Positions 17,164 to 26,600 of a stretch of DNA of 64,000 nucleotides are shown piece after piece. The stretch is from Cohnella candidum (GTDB lineage: Bacteria > Bacillota > Bacilli > Paenibacillales > Paenibacillaceae): assembly GCF_003713065.1 (NCBI RefSeq), contig NZ_CP033433.1, positions 779,001 to 843,000 on the forward strand, in the 5' to 3' direction. The position numbers and the translations under genes are program-made. Below the pieces are notes generated by a model, which ran no database searches, was not told where the DNA came from, and saw only the letters and a list, made by a program, of their open reading frames with translations. How positions within the stretch are numbered: the first letter of the stretch is position 1; each line of letters opens with the position of its first letter.

Positions 17164-18555
17164 ATGTCGAATCATCCGCGCGCGGTATTGTACCGCACCC
17201 GGCGCCCCCGTCTGGAGCAGGGACATCCTTGGGTGTACGCCAACGAGATCGAGCGCTGGGAAGGCGAGCCTTCCCCCGGAGGCCTGGCGGACATTACCGA
17301 TTCCCGGGGCAAGTTCCTCGCGGTCGGATACGTGAATCCGGCCTCCCAAATCACGATCCGGGTCGTGTCTTATTCGCCGCTCGAGGCGATGGACGCCGAG
17401 TTTTTCCGCCGCCGGTTCGAACGCTGCGCTTCCTTCCGCAGCCGTTTCGTCGGCGAGCGCGCTTCCTGCAGGCTGGTCTATGGGGAAGCGGATTTTCTGC
17501 CGGGCCTGATCGTGGACCGCTTCGCCGACGTGCTCGTCGTGCAGGTACTGTCGCTCGGCATGGATGCCGCCCGGGACACGTGGCTGCCCGTGCTGATCGA
17601 CGTGTTCCGCCCGTCGGGCGTTTATGAGCGGAGCGACGTCGGCGTCCGCACGCTGGAAGGGCTGGAGGAGCGGACCGGCGTTTTGTACGGCGAGTGTCCC
17701 CGTTACGTGGAAATCGAGGAGAACGGGCTCCGCATCGAGGTCGATATCGAAGGCGGACAGAAGACCGGCTATTTCCACGATCAGCGCCAAAACCGCGCCT
17801 CGATCGCCCCGCTTATGAAAGGGTGGGGAGAGAGAAGCGGCATCCGGACGGAAGAGCGAGAGACGGAAAACGGCAAGGAGCTCGTTCCCGTCAACGCTAA
17901 CGGCAACGCCGTGACGTTCCCGTATTGGGACGGGGCGACGGTGCTGGAATGCTTCGCGCACACCGGAAGCTTTACGCTTCACGGCTGCCAATACGGCGCC
18001 AAAAAAGTGACGTGCCTCGACGTGTCGGCCCACGCGATCGAGACGGCCAAGCGGAACGTCGAGCGCAACGGGTTTTCCGACCGGGTGGAGTTCGTCGTCG
18101 AAGACGCGTTCGAATATTTGCGCCGCCAAGTCGCGGGCCGCGAAGAACGGGCGGCCCGGGCGCGCAAGGACGCTTCGTCCGGGCAGAAGGTCGATACGTC
18201 GAAGCCGCTGACGTCGGAAGGGCGCACTTGGGACGTGATCATCCTCGATCCGCCGGCTTTCGCCAAGACGAAGAAAGCGGTGACCGGCGCCTGCCGAGGC
18301 TACAAGGACATTAACCTGCAGGCGATGAAGCTGCTGAACGAAGGCGGTTTTCTCGTGACGGCAAGCTGTTCGTACCATGTCCGGCCGGACCTCTTCTTGG
18401 AGACGATCCAGGAAGCGGCGCGGGATGCGGGCAAAACGCTGCGCCTCATCGAGTGGCAGGGCGCGGGCCGGGATCATCCGCGGCTGGCGGGCGTGGAGGA
18501 AGGCCATTATTTGAAGTTCGGAATTTTCGAGGTCCGCAGCCGTACGGAGCTGTAA
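17164..18555 (+). CDS. RlmI-like class I 23S rRNA (cytosine-C5) methyltransferase
   Basis: Putative SAM-dependent rRNA methyltransferase of 463 residues. An N-terminal PUA domain (VLYRTRRPRLEQGHPWVY) leads into the EEHD-type middle region and a Rossmann domain with CFAHTGSFTLHG, then the catalytic motif DPPAFAKTKKAV and SCSYHV. RlmI methylates C1962 of 23S rRNA in E. coli; the exact target here is inferred. There are two low-similarity insertions (about 219-240 and 330-350). It starts 16 bp after deoC and ends at a strong terminator. Confidence 0.9.
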   Translation: MSNHPRAVLYRTRRPRLEQGHPWVYANEIERWEGEPSPGGLADITDSRGKFLAVGYVNPASQITIRVVSYSPLEAMDAEFFRRRFERCASFRSRFVGERASCRLVYGEADFLPGLIVDRFADVLVVQVLSLGMDAARDTWLPVLIDVFRPSGVYERSDVGVRTLEGLEERTGVLYGECPRYVEIEENGLRIEVDIEGGQKTGYFHDQRQNRASIAPLMKGWGERSGIRTEERETENGKELVPVNANGNAVTFPYWDGATVLECFAHTGSFTLHGCQYGAKKVTCLDVSAHAIETAKRNVERNGFSDRVEFVVEDAFEYLRRQVAGREERAARARKDASSGQKVDTSKPLTSEGRTWDVIILDPPAFAKTKKAVTGACRGYKDINLQAMKLLNEGGFLVTASCSYHVRPDLFLETIQEAARDAGKTLRLIEWQGAGRDHPRLAGVEEGHYLKFGIFEVRSRTEL

Positions 18556-18566
18556 GGATACATAAG

Positions 18567-18600
18567 AAAGGTACGCGGTTGAAAACCGCGTACCTTTTTT
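18567..18600 (+). terminator. Rho-independent terminator
   Basis: A perfect 14-bp stem (AAAGGTACGCGGTT, GAA loop, complement) ending in a T-run. It lies between convergent genes; the A-rich 5' edge could also serve the minus-strand gene. Confidence 0.92.
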
Positions 18601-18614
18601 GCGTTTAAGCGCAA

Positions 18615-19592
18615 CTACGTTTCCAAGGCCGCCGGCCTCTTCCTCCATGGCCAATAGGCCAGCGGGAGCGCAAGGAGAGAGCAGGCGACGTTGAAAATCG
18701 TTTGGGCGTGGGCGATTTGGGCGGAGGGGTCCGAAGGAGCCAGCAGCTCCGCGGCTCCCTGCAGCAGAGGCATCAAGGGAAAGAACAGCAAGGCGCCGCT
18801 TACGTTCAACGCCAGCTGGGAGAGGGCGACGAACCGGCCGCCGGGACCTCCGCTTAAAGACGCCACGAGTCCCGTGAAGCAGGTGCCGACGTTCGCGCCG
18901 AGCACGACCGCGATACCGGCTTCGGGAGACAAAGTGCCCGCTCCGGCGACGGCCATCGCCATGCCGATCACGGCCGAGCTGGAATGGACGACGGCCGTCA
19001 GAGCCGCACCGCCGAGCAGGCCCAAGTAAGGATGGGCGGAGGCGGTCTCCATTAAGGAACGGAAAGCGCCGCTGTGCTGCAAAATGTTTCCCATGCCAAG
19101 AAGGATCTCGAATCCGATCAACAGGAAGCCGAAGCCGGCCAGCGCCACCGAGCCGTACCGGAGCGGAAGCAGCTTGGAGGCCGGGGCTTTGCCGGCGCGG
19201 TTCATTTCGCCCGATACGGCGGTCCAAAGCCAGCCGATGAAGGAAACCGCCAGCAGCGCCCACCCGTAACGGTGAAGCTGCAGGCTCATGATTTCGGTCG
19301 TAAGGGTCGTGCCCACGTTCGTACCGAGGATAATGGCGAAGCTTCGCCCGAAAGGAATCCAGCCCGCGTTTACGAACCCGATCGTCAGCACGGTGACGGC
19401 GGTGCTGCTTTGCAAGGCGGCCGACGCCGCCGTGCCGAACAGAAATCCGCGTAGCGGCGTGGAGGTCGCCCGGGACAGCCATCCGCTCAGACGGTTGCCT
19501 GCCCAACGGCTCAGGGCGGCTTCCGTCAGCTTCATGCCCCCGATCAGCAAGATGAACCCGACAACCGACGAAAACAGCAAAGCGGCGTACAA
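18615..19592 (-). CDS. Na/Pi cotransporter family protein (YqeW-like)
   Basis: Probable sodium-dependent phosphate transporter of the PNaS family. The 325 residues form about eight membrane segments in two repeats with the duplicated motifs ALQSSTAVTVLTIGF and VVHSSSAVIGMAMAVAG, and both GTNVGT and GANVGT. There is no C-terminal PhoU domain. I place the start at the TTG at 19592 because GGAGGA lies just upstream, which drops 68 upstream residues that lack a ribosome site. In B. subtilis yqeW occupies nearly the same position, between mtaB and rpsU. Confidence 0.88.
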   Translation of the reverse strand: MYAALLFSSVVGFILLIGGMKLTEAALSRWAGNRLSGWLSRATSTPLRGFLFGTAASAALQSSTAVTVLTIGFVNAGWIPFGRSFAIILGTNVGTTLTTEIMSLQLHRYGWALLAVSFIGWLWTAVSGEMNRAGKAPASKLLPLRYGSVALAGFGFLLIGFEILLGMGNILQHSGAFRSLMETASAHPYLGLLGGAALTAVVHSSSAVIGMAMAVAGAGTLSPEAGIAVVLGANVGTCFTGLVASLSGGPGGRFVALSQLALNVSGALLFFPLMPLLQGAAELLAPSDPSAQIAHAQTIFNVACSLLALPLAYWPWRKRPAALET

Positions 19593-19796
19593 GCGGAGTC
19601 CTCCTTCGTTTTGCGCTTGGTCTCCTCCCCAACCTATGCCCGTCCGAAGCCGGACATGATGCCGCGGGCCGCGAAAGTTTGTTAACAAAGTGTTAGAAAA
19701 AAACGCAAAGCGCTCATCCGCCGCCCCCAAAAGTTCTAACGTCTCGGTGGTATCTTGGAAGCATGGAAAGATCAGAGACCGGGGAGGAACACCCAT

Positions 19797-20018
19797 TTGA
19801 ATTTAGACGTGATTTTGTTCGGCAAGCGTGCCGTACCGATCGACAACCGCGCCAGGATGGCGGAGAGCCGGAAGAAGTTCGACGATCGCGTTCGGGAAAT
19901 GGCGGACGACCTGGAATTCCGGCGCCAGTGGAAGAAGGTTTCGAAAATCGAGCTGTGGTCGAGCGCGGCGATTTTCCAGTTCGACGACGGAAGCAAATGG
20001 TACTTGAACATTTCGTGA
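19797..20018 (+). CDS. Hypothetical 73-residue protein
   Basis: No family recognised. Starting at the TTG at 19797, nine bases after GGGGAGG (19781-19787), the protein begins MNLDVILFGKRAVPIDNRAR, has a charged helical middle (SRKKFDDRVREMADDLEF) and ends with WSSAAIFQFDDGSKWYLNIS, which looks like two beta strands. No cysteines and no membrane segment. It is monocistronic, closed by a terminator at the stop. An in-frame ATG at 19764 is possible but has no good ribosome site. Confidence 0.7.
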   Translation: MNLDVILFGKRAVPIDNRARMAESRKKFDDRVREMADDLEFRRQWKKVSKIELWSSAAIFQFDDGSKWYLNIS

Positions 20019-20047
20019 CAACGGGCCGATTCGGGCCCGTTTTTTCG
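20019..20047 (+). terminator. Rho-independent terminator
   Basis: Stem AACGGGCC and GGCCCGTT with a short loop and a six-T run, immediately after the small hypothetical gene. Confidence 0.85.
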
Positions 20048-20167
20048 TTTCCGGGGGCGTTTTGGAGGATGATGACAACGGCGAACGTCTGTGCGCATCG
20101 AACGCCGTATGTTACAATGACAAAATAAGCGTTCGGCGGTTGGCCGCCGGCAGGGAGGGGACGGAAC

Positions 20168-23100
20168 ATGTCGCTGCGGCTCGTGACGGGTCGATCCGGG
20201 AGCGGGAAATCGCGTTTCGTGATGGACGAAATCCGCGGCAAGCTGAGGGAGGACCCGCAAGGCTCCCCGCTGGTGCTGCTCGTGCCCGAGCAGGCTACGT
20301 TCGAAGCGGAACGGACGATGGCTTCGACGCCGGGATTGGGCGGCTTCCTCCGGGTCCAGGTGCTCAGCTTTCGCAGGCTGGCGTACCGGGTGCTGCAGGA
20401 AACCGGCGGACTGGCCGTCATTCCGATCCATGAAAACGGCAAAGCGATGCTTTTACATAAAGTTTTGGAGACTCGGCGCGAACAACTGAAGCTGTTTCGG
20501 GGAGGCCCTTCGGAGGCCGGGCTCATCGCCCGGTTGAACGAGCTGCTGACGGAGTGGAAACGGTACGCGGTGTCTGCGGACCGGGTGGCGGACGCGGCCG
20601 GGGGCGGTTTCGGGGGAGCGGAGACGCCGCTGCTGGCGGACAAGCTGCACGATCTTTCCCTGATTTACGGAGACATCGAAAAGGAGCTCGCGGGCCGCTG
20701 GATGGACGGCGAGGACATGCTGGCGAGATTGGCCGTCGGCGCGGCTTCTTCGGATTGGCTGGCCGAGGCGGAAATTTGGCTGGACGGTTTCCATGGCTTC
20801 ACGCCGGGTGAGCTGGCCGTAATCGAAGGGCTGCTTCGCCGGGCGAAGCGGGTGACGGTCGCCTTGTGCGTGGACAAGCCTTTCGGGGCGGGCGAACGGC
20901 CGGACGAGCTGCATCCGTTCCATCCGACGGCCGAAACGTCGGCGCGCCTGTGCGAGCTTGCCGTCGCGGCAAACGTTCCGGTCGAGCCGCCGGTCGTACT
21001 GGATCCGCCTTCGGGGCCGCGGTTCGCCGGCAATCCGGCGCTCGCGTTCCTCGAGCGGAATTGGGAACGGAGAACCGCCGTATGGCAAGATGACCCCGAG
21101 GTGCTCCGTCCGGAGCATCCTTCGTGCGGCCTGTCTCTTCATGCCGCGTCGAACCGGAGGGCGGAAGCGGAAGCCGCCGTCCGCGACATGCTGCGCCGCG
21201 TGAGGGAGGAAGGCTTCCGTTGGCGAGATTTGGCGGTGTTCGTGCGCCGGATGGAGGATTACGCCGACCTTCTGTCCACCGTTTTATCGGACTATGGAAT
21301 CCCGTACTATTTGGACGGCAAAGCTCCCGTCGCCCATCACCCGCTCGTGGAATTCATCCGTTCGGCGCTCGAGTGCGCCGTGGGCGGCTGGAAATCCGAA
21401 GCGGTGTTCCGCTGCGCCAAGACGGACCTGCTCGGCACGCCGGAGCGCCGGGTCACCCGGGGAGAAATCGACCGGCTGGAGAACTACGCGCTCGCGGCCG
21501 GCATCGACGGCTGGAGATGGCATGACGACCGGCTTTGGCGTCCGCTTTCCCGAGGAGACCTCGAGGAGGAAGGTGAAGCCGGGGCGAGACGGGAATCGGA
21601 GGCCGATGAGCTGATCCGCATCCGTGACGCGTTGCTGACGCCGGTGCGGACGCTGGAGAAGCGCCTGAACAAAGCGGATTCGGTGCGGGCGTTATGCGAA
21701 GCGTTGTACGGGTTCCTGGAGGAGACGGGGGCCGCCGACGTGCTGGAAAGCTGGAGCCTTGCGGACGCCGCCGCCGGGCAGCCCGGCCGTGCCGTCATGC
21801 ATCGCCCGTTGTGGGACGGCGTCATGAACGTGCTTGACCAGCTCGTGGAATTGATGGGCGACGCCAAACCGGACGTCCCGCTGTTCGCCGGCATGGTCGA
21901 TTCCGGCTTGGAGGAGCTCAAGCTTGGCGCCGTGCCGCCTTCCTTGGATGCCGTGCTCATCGGCAGTCCGGAACGGACGCGGTCCGACCGGCTCAAAATC
22001 GTTTATTTCCTAGGCGTGAACGACGGGGTGCTGCCGATGCGGATTCCCGAAAACGGCCTGCTTTCGGAGCCGGAACGGGAACGGTTGTCGGAGGCGGGGC
22101 TGGAGATGGCGCCGGGCGCCAAACGGCGCCTGCTGGACGAGCGGTTTCTCGCCTATTTGGCGTTCGCGACGCCGTCCGTCCACCTCTGGGTGTCCTGGCC
22201 GCTCGCGGACGATGAAGGCTCGGGCCTGCTGCCGTCCGAATGGATCCGCCGTCTGCGGCGGCGTTTCCCCGGCCTTCCCGTGACCCTCGAAGCCGCGGAA
22301 CCGCAGCCGGGGGATCCCGAGGAGAAACAGCTCGACTTCGCGGTGCAACCGGGCCGCGCACTCACGCACGTCCTGACGCGGCTGCGTCAGCTGCGCGGCG
22401 GGGAAAGCCCTTCGCCGGGCTGGTGGTCCGTTTACAATTGGCTGATGGAACGCGAGGAATGGCGGGGACGTCTGAGCCGCCTGCTCGTTTCTTTGAGATA
22501 CAAGAACGAAGAACGGCCGCTGGCCGCGGAGACGAGCTCGCTGCTGTACGGAGACCGCCTGCTTGCCAGCGTGTCCCGCATGGAGCGTTTCGTCGCTTGC
22601 CCGTTCCGGCATTTCGCTTCCCATGGGCTCCGGCTGCGCGAACGCCGCCTGTACCGGGTCGACGCTCCGGACATCGGGCAGCTGTTCCATGCCGCGCTGC
22701 GGCAAACGACGGAGAAGCTGTTCGCGCCTGATGCCGGTTCCGTGGACGCGGCGGTTTGGCAGGCCGAAGCTGCGGCTGCGGTAGAGAGGCTGCTGCCGCG
22801 CGTGCAATCGCAAATCTTGCTGTCTTCCCATCGCCATGGGGTGATGGCCCGCAAGCTGCGCGATATCGTCGCCCAGGCGTCCGCCATGCTCGGCGAACAG
22901 GCCCGGCTGTCGGCTTTCCGGCCGGTCGGCTTGGAGCTGGGCTTCGGCCCGGACGCCCCGCTGCCGCCGCTTTCGCTCGATCTGGGCAACGGCCGGGCGA
23001 TGGACATCGCCGGACGGATCGACAGGGTCGACGCGGCGGAGACGCCCGAAGGTTTGCTGCTGCGGATCATGGACTACAAATCGGGCGCGGTGAAGCTAAA

Positions 23101-23698
23101 GCTCGACGAAGTGGCGCATGGCCTGACGCTCCAGATGCTAACGTACCTGGACGTCGTCGTGACCCACGCGCCGCATTGGCTCGGCAAACCCGCGAACCCC
23201 GCGGGAGTGCTTTATTTCCACGTCCGCAATCCGCTGCTGCCTACGGCGAACGGCATGTCGCCCGCCGAAGCGCAGGCTGCCATGCTTAAGCAATTCCGGA
23301 TGCAGGGACTGGTGCTGGCGGACGGCGAGACGGTGAAGCTGATGGACACATCGCTCGAAGCCGGCCCGAAATCGACGGTCATTCCCGTCGAATTCAAGAA
23401 GGACGGCACGTTTTCCGCCCGATCCCAGATCGCGGACCGCAGCCAATGGGACGTTTTGCGGTCTTCCGTTAGAGGACAGATCCGGAAAATCGGCAAAAGG
23501 ATCGTGGAGGGCGACGTCGCCATCGCTCCGTATCGGATGGAGAAGCGCAGCCCTTGCGCGCATTGCGAGTATCGGCCGGTATGCCAGTTCGATCCCGAAC
23601 TGGACGGCAACCGGTATCAAGTGCTGTCCAAGCCGGGCAGCCGCGAGGAATTGTGGCGGAAGCTCGGAGAGGAAGCGGAAAGGAGGGAGCCGGAATGA
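20168..23698 (+). CDS. addB: ATP-dependent helicase/nuclease AddB
   Basis: Subunit of the AddAB helicase-nuclease that resects double-strand breaks for recombination. The 1176-residue protein has an N-terminal Walker A motif (GRSGSGKS, residues 8-15), an inactivated helicase region, and a C-terminal nuclease with RIMDYKSGAVK. Four cysteines, C811, C1130, C1133 and C1139, match the Fe-S cluster that holds the nuclease domain. The ATG follows GGGAGGGGA. A weak -10 (TACAAT, 20113-20118) lies upstream. Its stop overlaps the addA start. Confidence 0.97.
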   Translation: MSLRLVTGRSGSGKSRFVMDEIRGKLREDPQGSPLVLLVPEQATFEAERTMASTPGLGGFLRVQVLSFRRLAYRVLQETGGLAVIPIHENGKAMLLHKVLETRREQLKLFRGGPSEAGLIARLNELLTEWKRYAVSADRVADAAGGGFGGAETPLLADKLHDLSLIYGDIEKELAGRWMDGEDMLARLAVGAASSDWLAEAEIWLDGFHGFTPGELAVIEGLLRRAKRVTVALCVDKPFGAGERPDELHPFHPTAETSARLCELAVAANVPVEPPVVLDPPSGPRFAGNPALAFLERNWERRTAVWQDDPEVLRPEHPSCGLSLHAASNRRAEAEAAVRDMLRRVREEGFRWRDLAVFVRRMEDYADLLSTVLSDYGIPYYLDGKAPVAHHPLVEFIRSALECAVGGWKSEAVFRCAKTDLLGTPERRVTRGEIDRLENYALAAGIDGWRWHDDRLWRPLSRGDLEEEGEAGARRESEADELIRIRDALLTPVRTLEKRLNKADSVRALCEALYGFLEETGAADVLESWSLADAAAGQPGRAVMHRPLWDGVMNVLDQLVELMGDAKPDVPLFAGMVDSGLEELKLGAVPPSLDAVLIGSPERTRSDRLKIVYFLGVNDGVLPMRIPENGLLSEPERERLSEAGLEMAPGAKRRLLDERFLAYLAFATPSVHLWVSWPLADDEGSGLLPSEWIRRLRRRFPGLPVTLEAAEPQPGDPEEKQLDFAVQPGRALTHVLTRLRQLRGGESPSPGWWSVYNWLMEREEWRGRLSRLLVSLRYKNEERPLAAETSSLLYGDRLLASVSRMERFVACPFRHFASHGLRLRERRLYRVDAPDIGQLFHAALRQTTEKLFAPDAGSVDAAVWQAEAAAAVERLLPRVQSQILLSSHRHGVMARKLRDIVAQASAMLGEQARLSAFRPVGLELGFGPDAPLPPLSLDLGNGRAMDIAGRIDRVDAAETPEGLLLRIMDYKSGAVKLKLDEVAHGLTLQMLTYLDVVVTHAPHWLGKPANPAGVLYFHVRNPLLPTANGMSPAEAQAAMLKQFRMQGLVLADGETVKLMDTSLEAGPKSTVIPVEFKKDGTFSARSQIADRSQWDVLRSSVRGQIRKIGKRIVEGDVAIAPYRMEKRSPCAHCEYRPVCQFDPELDGNRYQVLSKPGSREELWRKLGEEAERREPE

Positions 23699-26600
23699 AC
23701 CGACAACCGGGACGTTGGCCCGTGAAGCCGGACGGCAGCCGGTGGACGGACGAGCAGTGGGCCGCCATCGCGGCCGACGGCTCCCATCTGCTGGTCGCCG
23801 CCGCGGCGGGCTCCGGCAAGACGGCGGTGCTGGTCGAGCGAATCATCAAGCGCATCGCCGACCCCGAGCGTCCGTTGAGCGTGGACGCCTTGCTGGTGGC
23901 GACGTTCACGAAAGCGGCCGCCGCCGAGATGAAAGAGAGGATTCGGCACGCGCTGGAAGAGGCGTTGGAGCGGGATCCGGAGTCGCGGCATTTGGAACGG
24001 CAGCTGGCGCTGCTGCCGCGCGCCACGATCACGACGCTCCATTCCTTCTGCATGGAAGTGGTGGAGCGCTATGCGCCGCTTATCGGCCTCGATCCGGGCT
24101 TTCGGATCGCGAACGAAACCGAAGCGGAGCTTCTCCGCATGGACACGCTGGACGAGCTGTTCGAGGAGACGTACGAGAAGGAAGGCGAGAACGGGACGCT
24201 GGCCCGGCTGGCCGACCGTTTCGGCGGAGAACGCAGCGACGAGCCGCTTCACCGGCTCATCCTTGAGCTTCATGCCTTCGCGGGCAGCCATCCTTGGCCG
24301 GCGGATTGGCTGAAGGAGATGGCCGAGCGTTTCCAAGTACAGGACGCGGCGGAGCTCCTGCAATCGCTATGGGTGCGAAGCCTGCTCGGCGATGCCCAGC
24401 TTCAGCTGCGAGGGGCGGTCCGCATGCTCGAGTTCGGACTGCGCCTCTGCGGAGAGCCCGGCGGTCCGGCGCCGTACGCCGAAACGCTGCAGGAGGATCT
24501 CTCCGCCGTAGGCAGCCTGCTGGCCGCGCTGGATACCGATCAATGGCCGCTTTGGCAGCAGGCGTTCGCCTCCTGCGCGTTCGGCCGGCTGAAGCCCTGC
24601 CGCGGAGATGATTACGATCCTTCGCTGCAGGAGCGGGTGAAAGGTTACCGGGACGCCGTCAAGAAGATCGTGTCCAAGCTGTCCGAGGAATGGCTGGTCC
24701 GGCCGGCGGAGCGGTATGCCGAAGAGATGCGCGAGCTGGCCCCGGACATGGAGGCGCTCGCGGAGCTCGCGATCGCGTTCGACGAGCGGTACGAGGCGGC
24801 CAAACGCGCCAAGGGACTGCTCGATTTCGGCGACCTGGAGCATTACGCGCTGCGCATTTTACGGGATCCGGCTTCCGTGCCGGGACAGGTAGTTCCTTCC
24901 GCGGCCGCGGCGGATTATCGGAATCGATTCGCCGAAATTTATTTGGACGAGTACCAGGACACGAACGAGGTGCAGGAAGCGATCGTTTCCTTGATCGCCC
25001 GATCGGCTCCCGGCAACATCTTTATGGTCGGCGACGTTAAGCAGAGCATTTACCGGTTCCGCCTGGCGGAGCCGGGCCTGTTCATGTCGAAATACAAAAC
25101 TTACGACATCTGGGAAACCGGATTGGCCGATGCCGAATCTCCGGAAGGACTGCGGATCGACCTGGCCCGCAACTTCCGAAGCCGCCGGGAGATCATCCGC
25201 GCGGTCAACCACGTGTTTCGGCTGATCATGAACGAACCGGTCGGGGAAATGACTTACGACGGGCGGGCGGAGCTCGTTTACGGCCAGGGCTACCCCGATG
25301 CCGACGGAATGGCGGGAGAAGTCCCGCCGCCGAACGGCCCGAACGGCTGGGGGTGCGAGCTGATCGTGCTGGATCAAGCGTCGTCCGGGAACGGCGGCGC
25401 GGGCGGACCGGGAGAAACGGAAGAGGATCCGGCGTCGGAGCCGGAGGGGCATGCCGGGAACGACAACGACGAAGAGGAACTCGAAACCGCGCAATTGGAG
25501 GCTCGCTGCGTGGCGGCGGAAATCCGCCGCCTGATGGACGGCGGGGAGGACGGGAAGCCGCCGTTCGCCGTCTACGACGGAAGAAGCGGGCTTTACCGGC
25601 CGGTCCAGTATCGCGACATCGTGATTCTGCTTCGGGCGACGAGCGCTTTGGCTCCGGCCTATCTGGAGGAATTGAAGGCCGCCGGTATCCCGGCATACGC
25701 GGATCTCGCGACGGGCTACTTCGCGGCCACGGAAGTCGACGTCATGCTGTCGCTCCTGTCGATCATCGACAACCCGCGGCAGGACATCCCGCTCGCCGGG
25801 GTGCTGCGTTCGCCGATCGTCGGTTTGACGGCGGACGAGCTGGCGAGAATCCGGCTGTGCGACCGGCGCGGGGAATTTTGGGACGCGGTGGAGGCGGCAG
25901 CCGATGATGAATCGCTGGAGGAAGGGCTGCGAGGCATCGTCCGCTCGTTCCTCGGCAAGCTGTCGGAGTGGCGGGATTACGCGAGAAGGGAGCCGCTCCG
26001 CGATCTGCTCTGGACGTTGTTCCGCGACACCGGGTATTACGACTTCGTGGGCGGACTGCCCGGCGGCGCGCAGCGGCAAGCCAACCTGAGGGCGCTCGTG
26101 GACCGGGCTCGAGGATATGAGCAGTCGTCCCGGTTCCGGGGGCTGTTCCGGTTCCTGCGCTTCCTGGGACGGATGCGCGATACGGGTTCCGACCTCGGCG
26201 CGGCGCGCGCGCTCGGCGAAGGAGAGAACGTCGTCCGGATCGTTTCGATCCACAAAAGCAAAGGCCTGGAGTTTCCCGTCGTGTTCGCGGCCGGCATGGG
26301 TCGGGGGTTCAACCGGCGGGATTTGAACGGGATGTTCCTCAAGCACAAAACGCTCGGCTTCGGGCCGAGAATGGTCGAACGGGACACTCGCGTGACCTAT
26401 CCGACGCTGCCGCAGCTGGCGATCCGCCGCAGGCTCGCGGCGGAGATGCTCGCGGAAGAGATGCGGGTGCTGTACGTAGCGCTCACCCGCCCGAAAGAAA
26501 AGCTGTTCCTGATCGGCACGGTCAAGGACGCCGCCAAGCAATGGGACAAATGGACGGAGACCGCGTCCATGTCCGAAGGAGCGCTGCCGGACCATGCGGT

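Noticed and set aside
17050-19632. An 860-codon minus-strand open frame across the RlmI-like gene and the Na/Pi gene
   Set aside because: It spans two well-supported genes and its composition (Arg/Ala/Pro-rich) fits a shadow frame.
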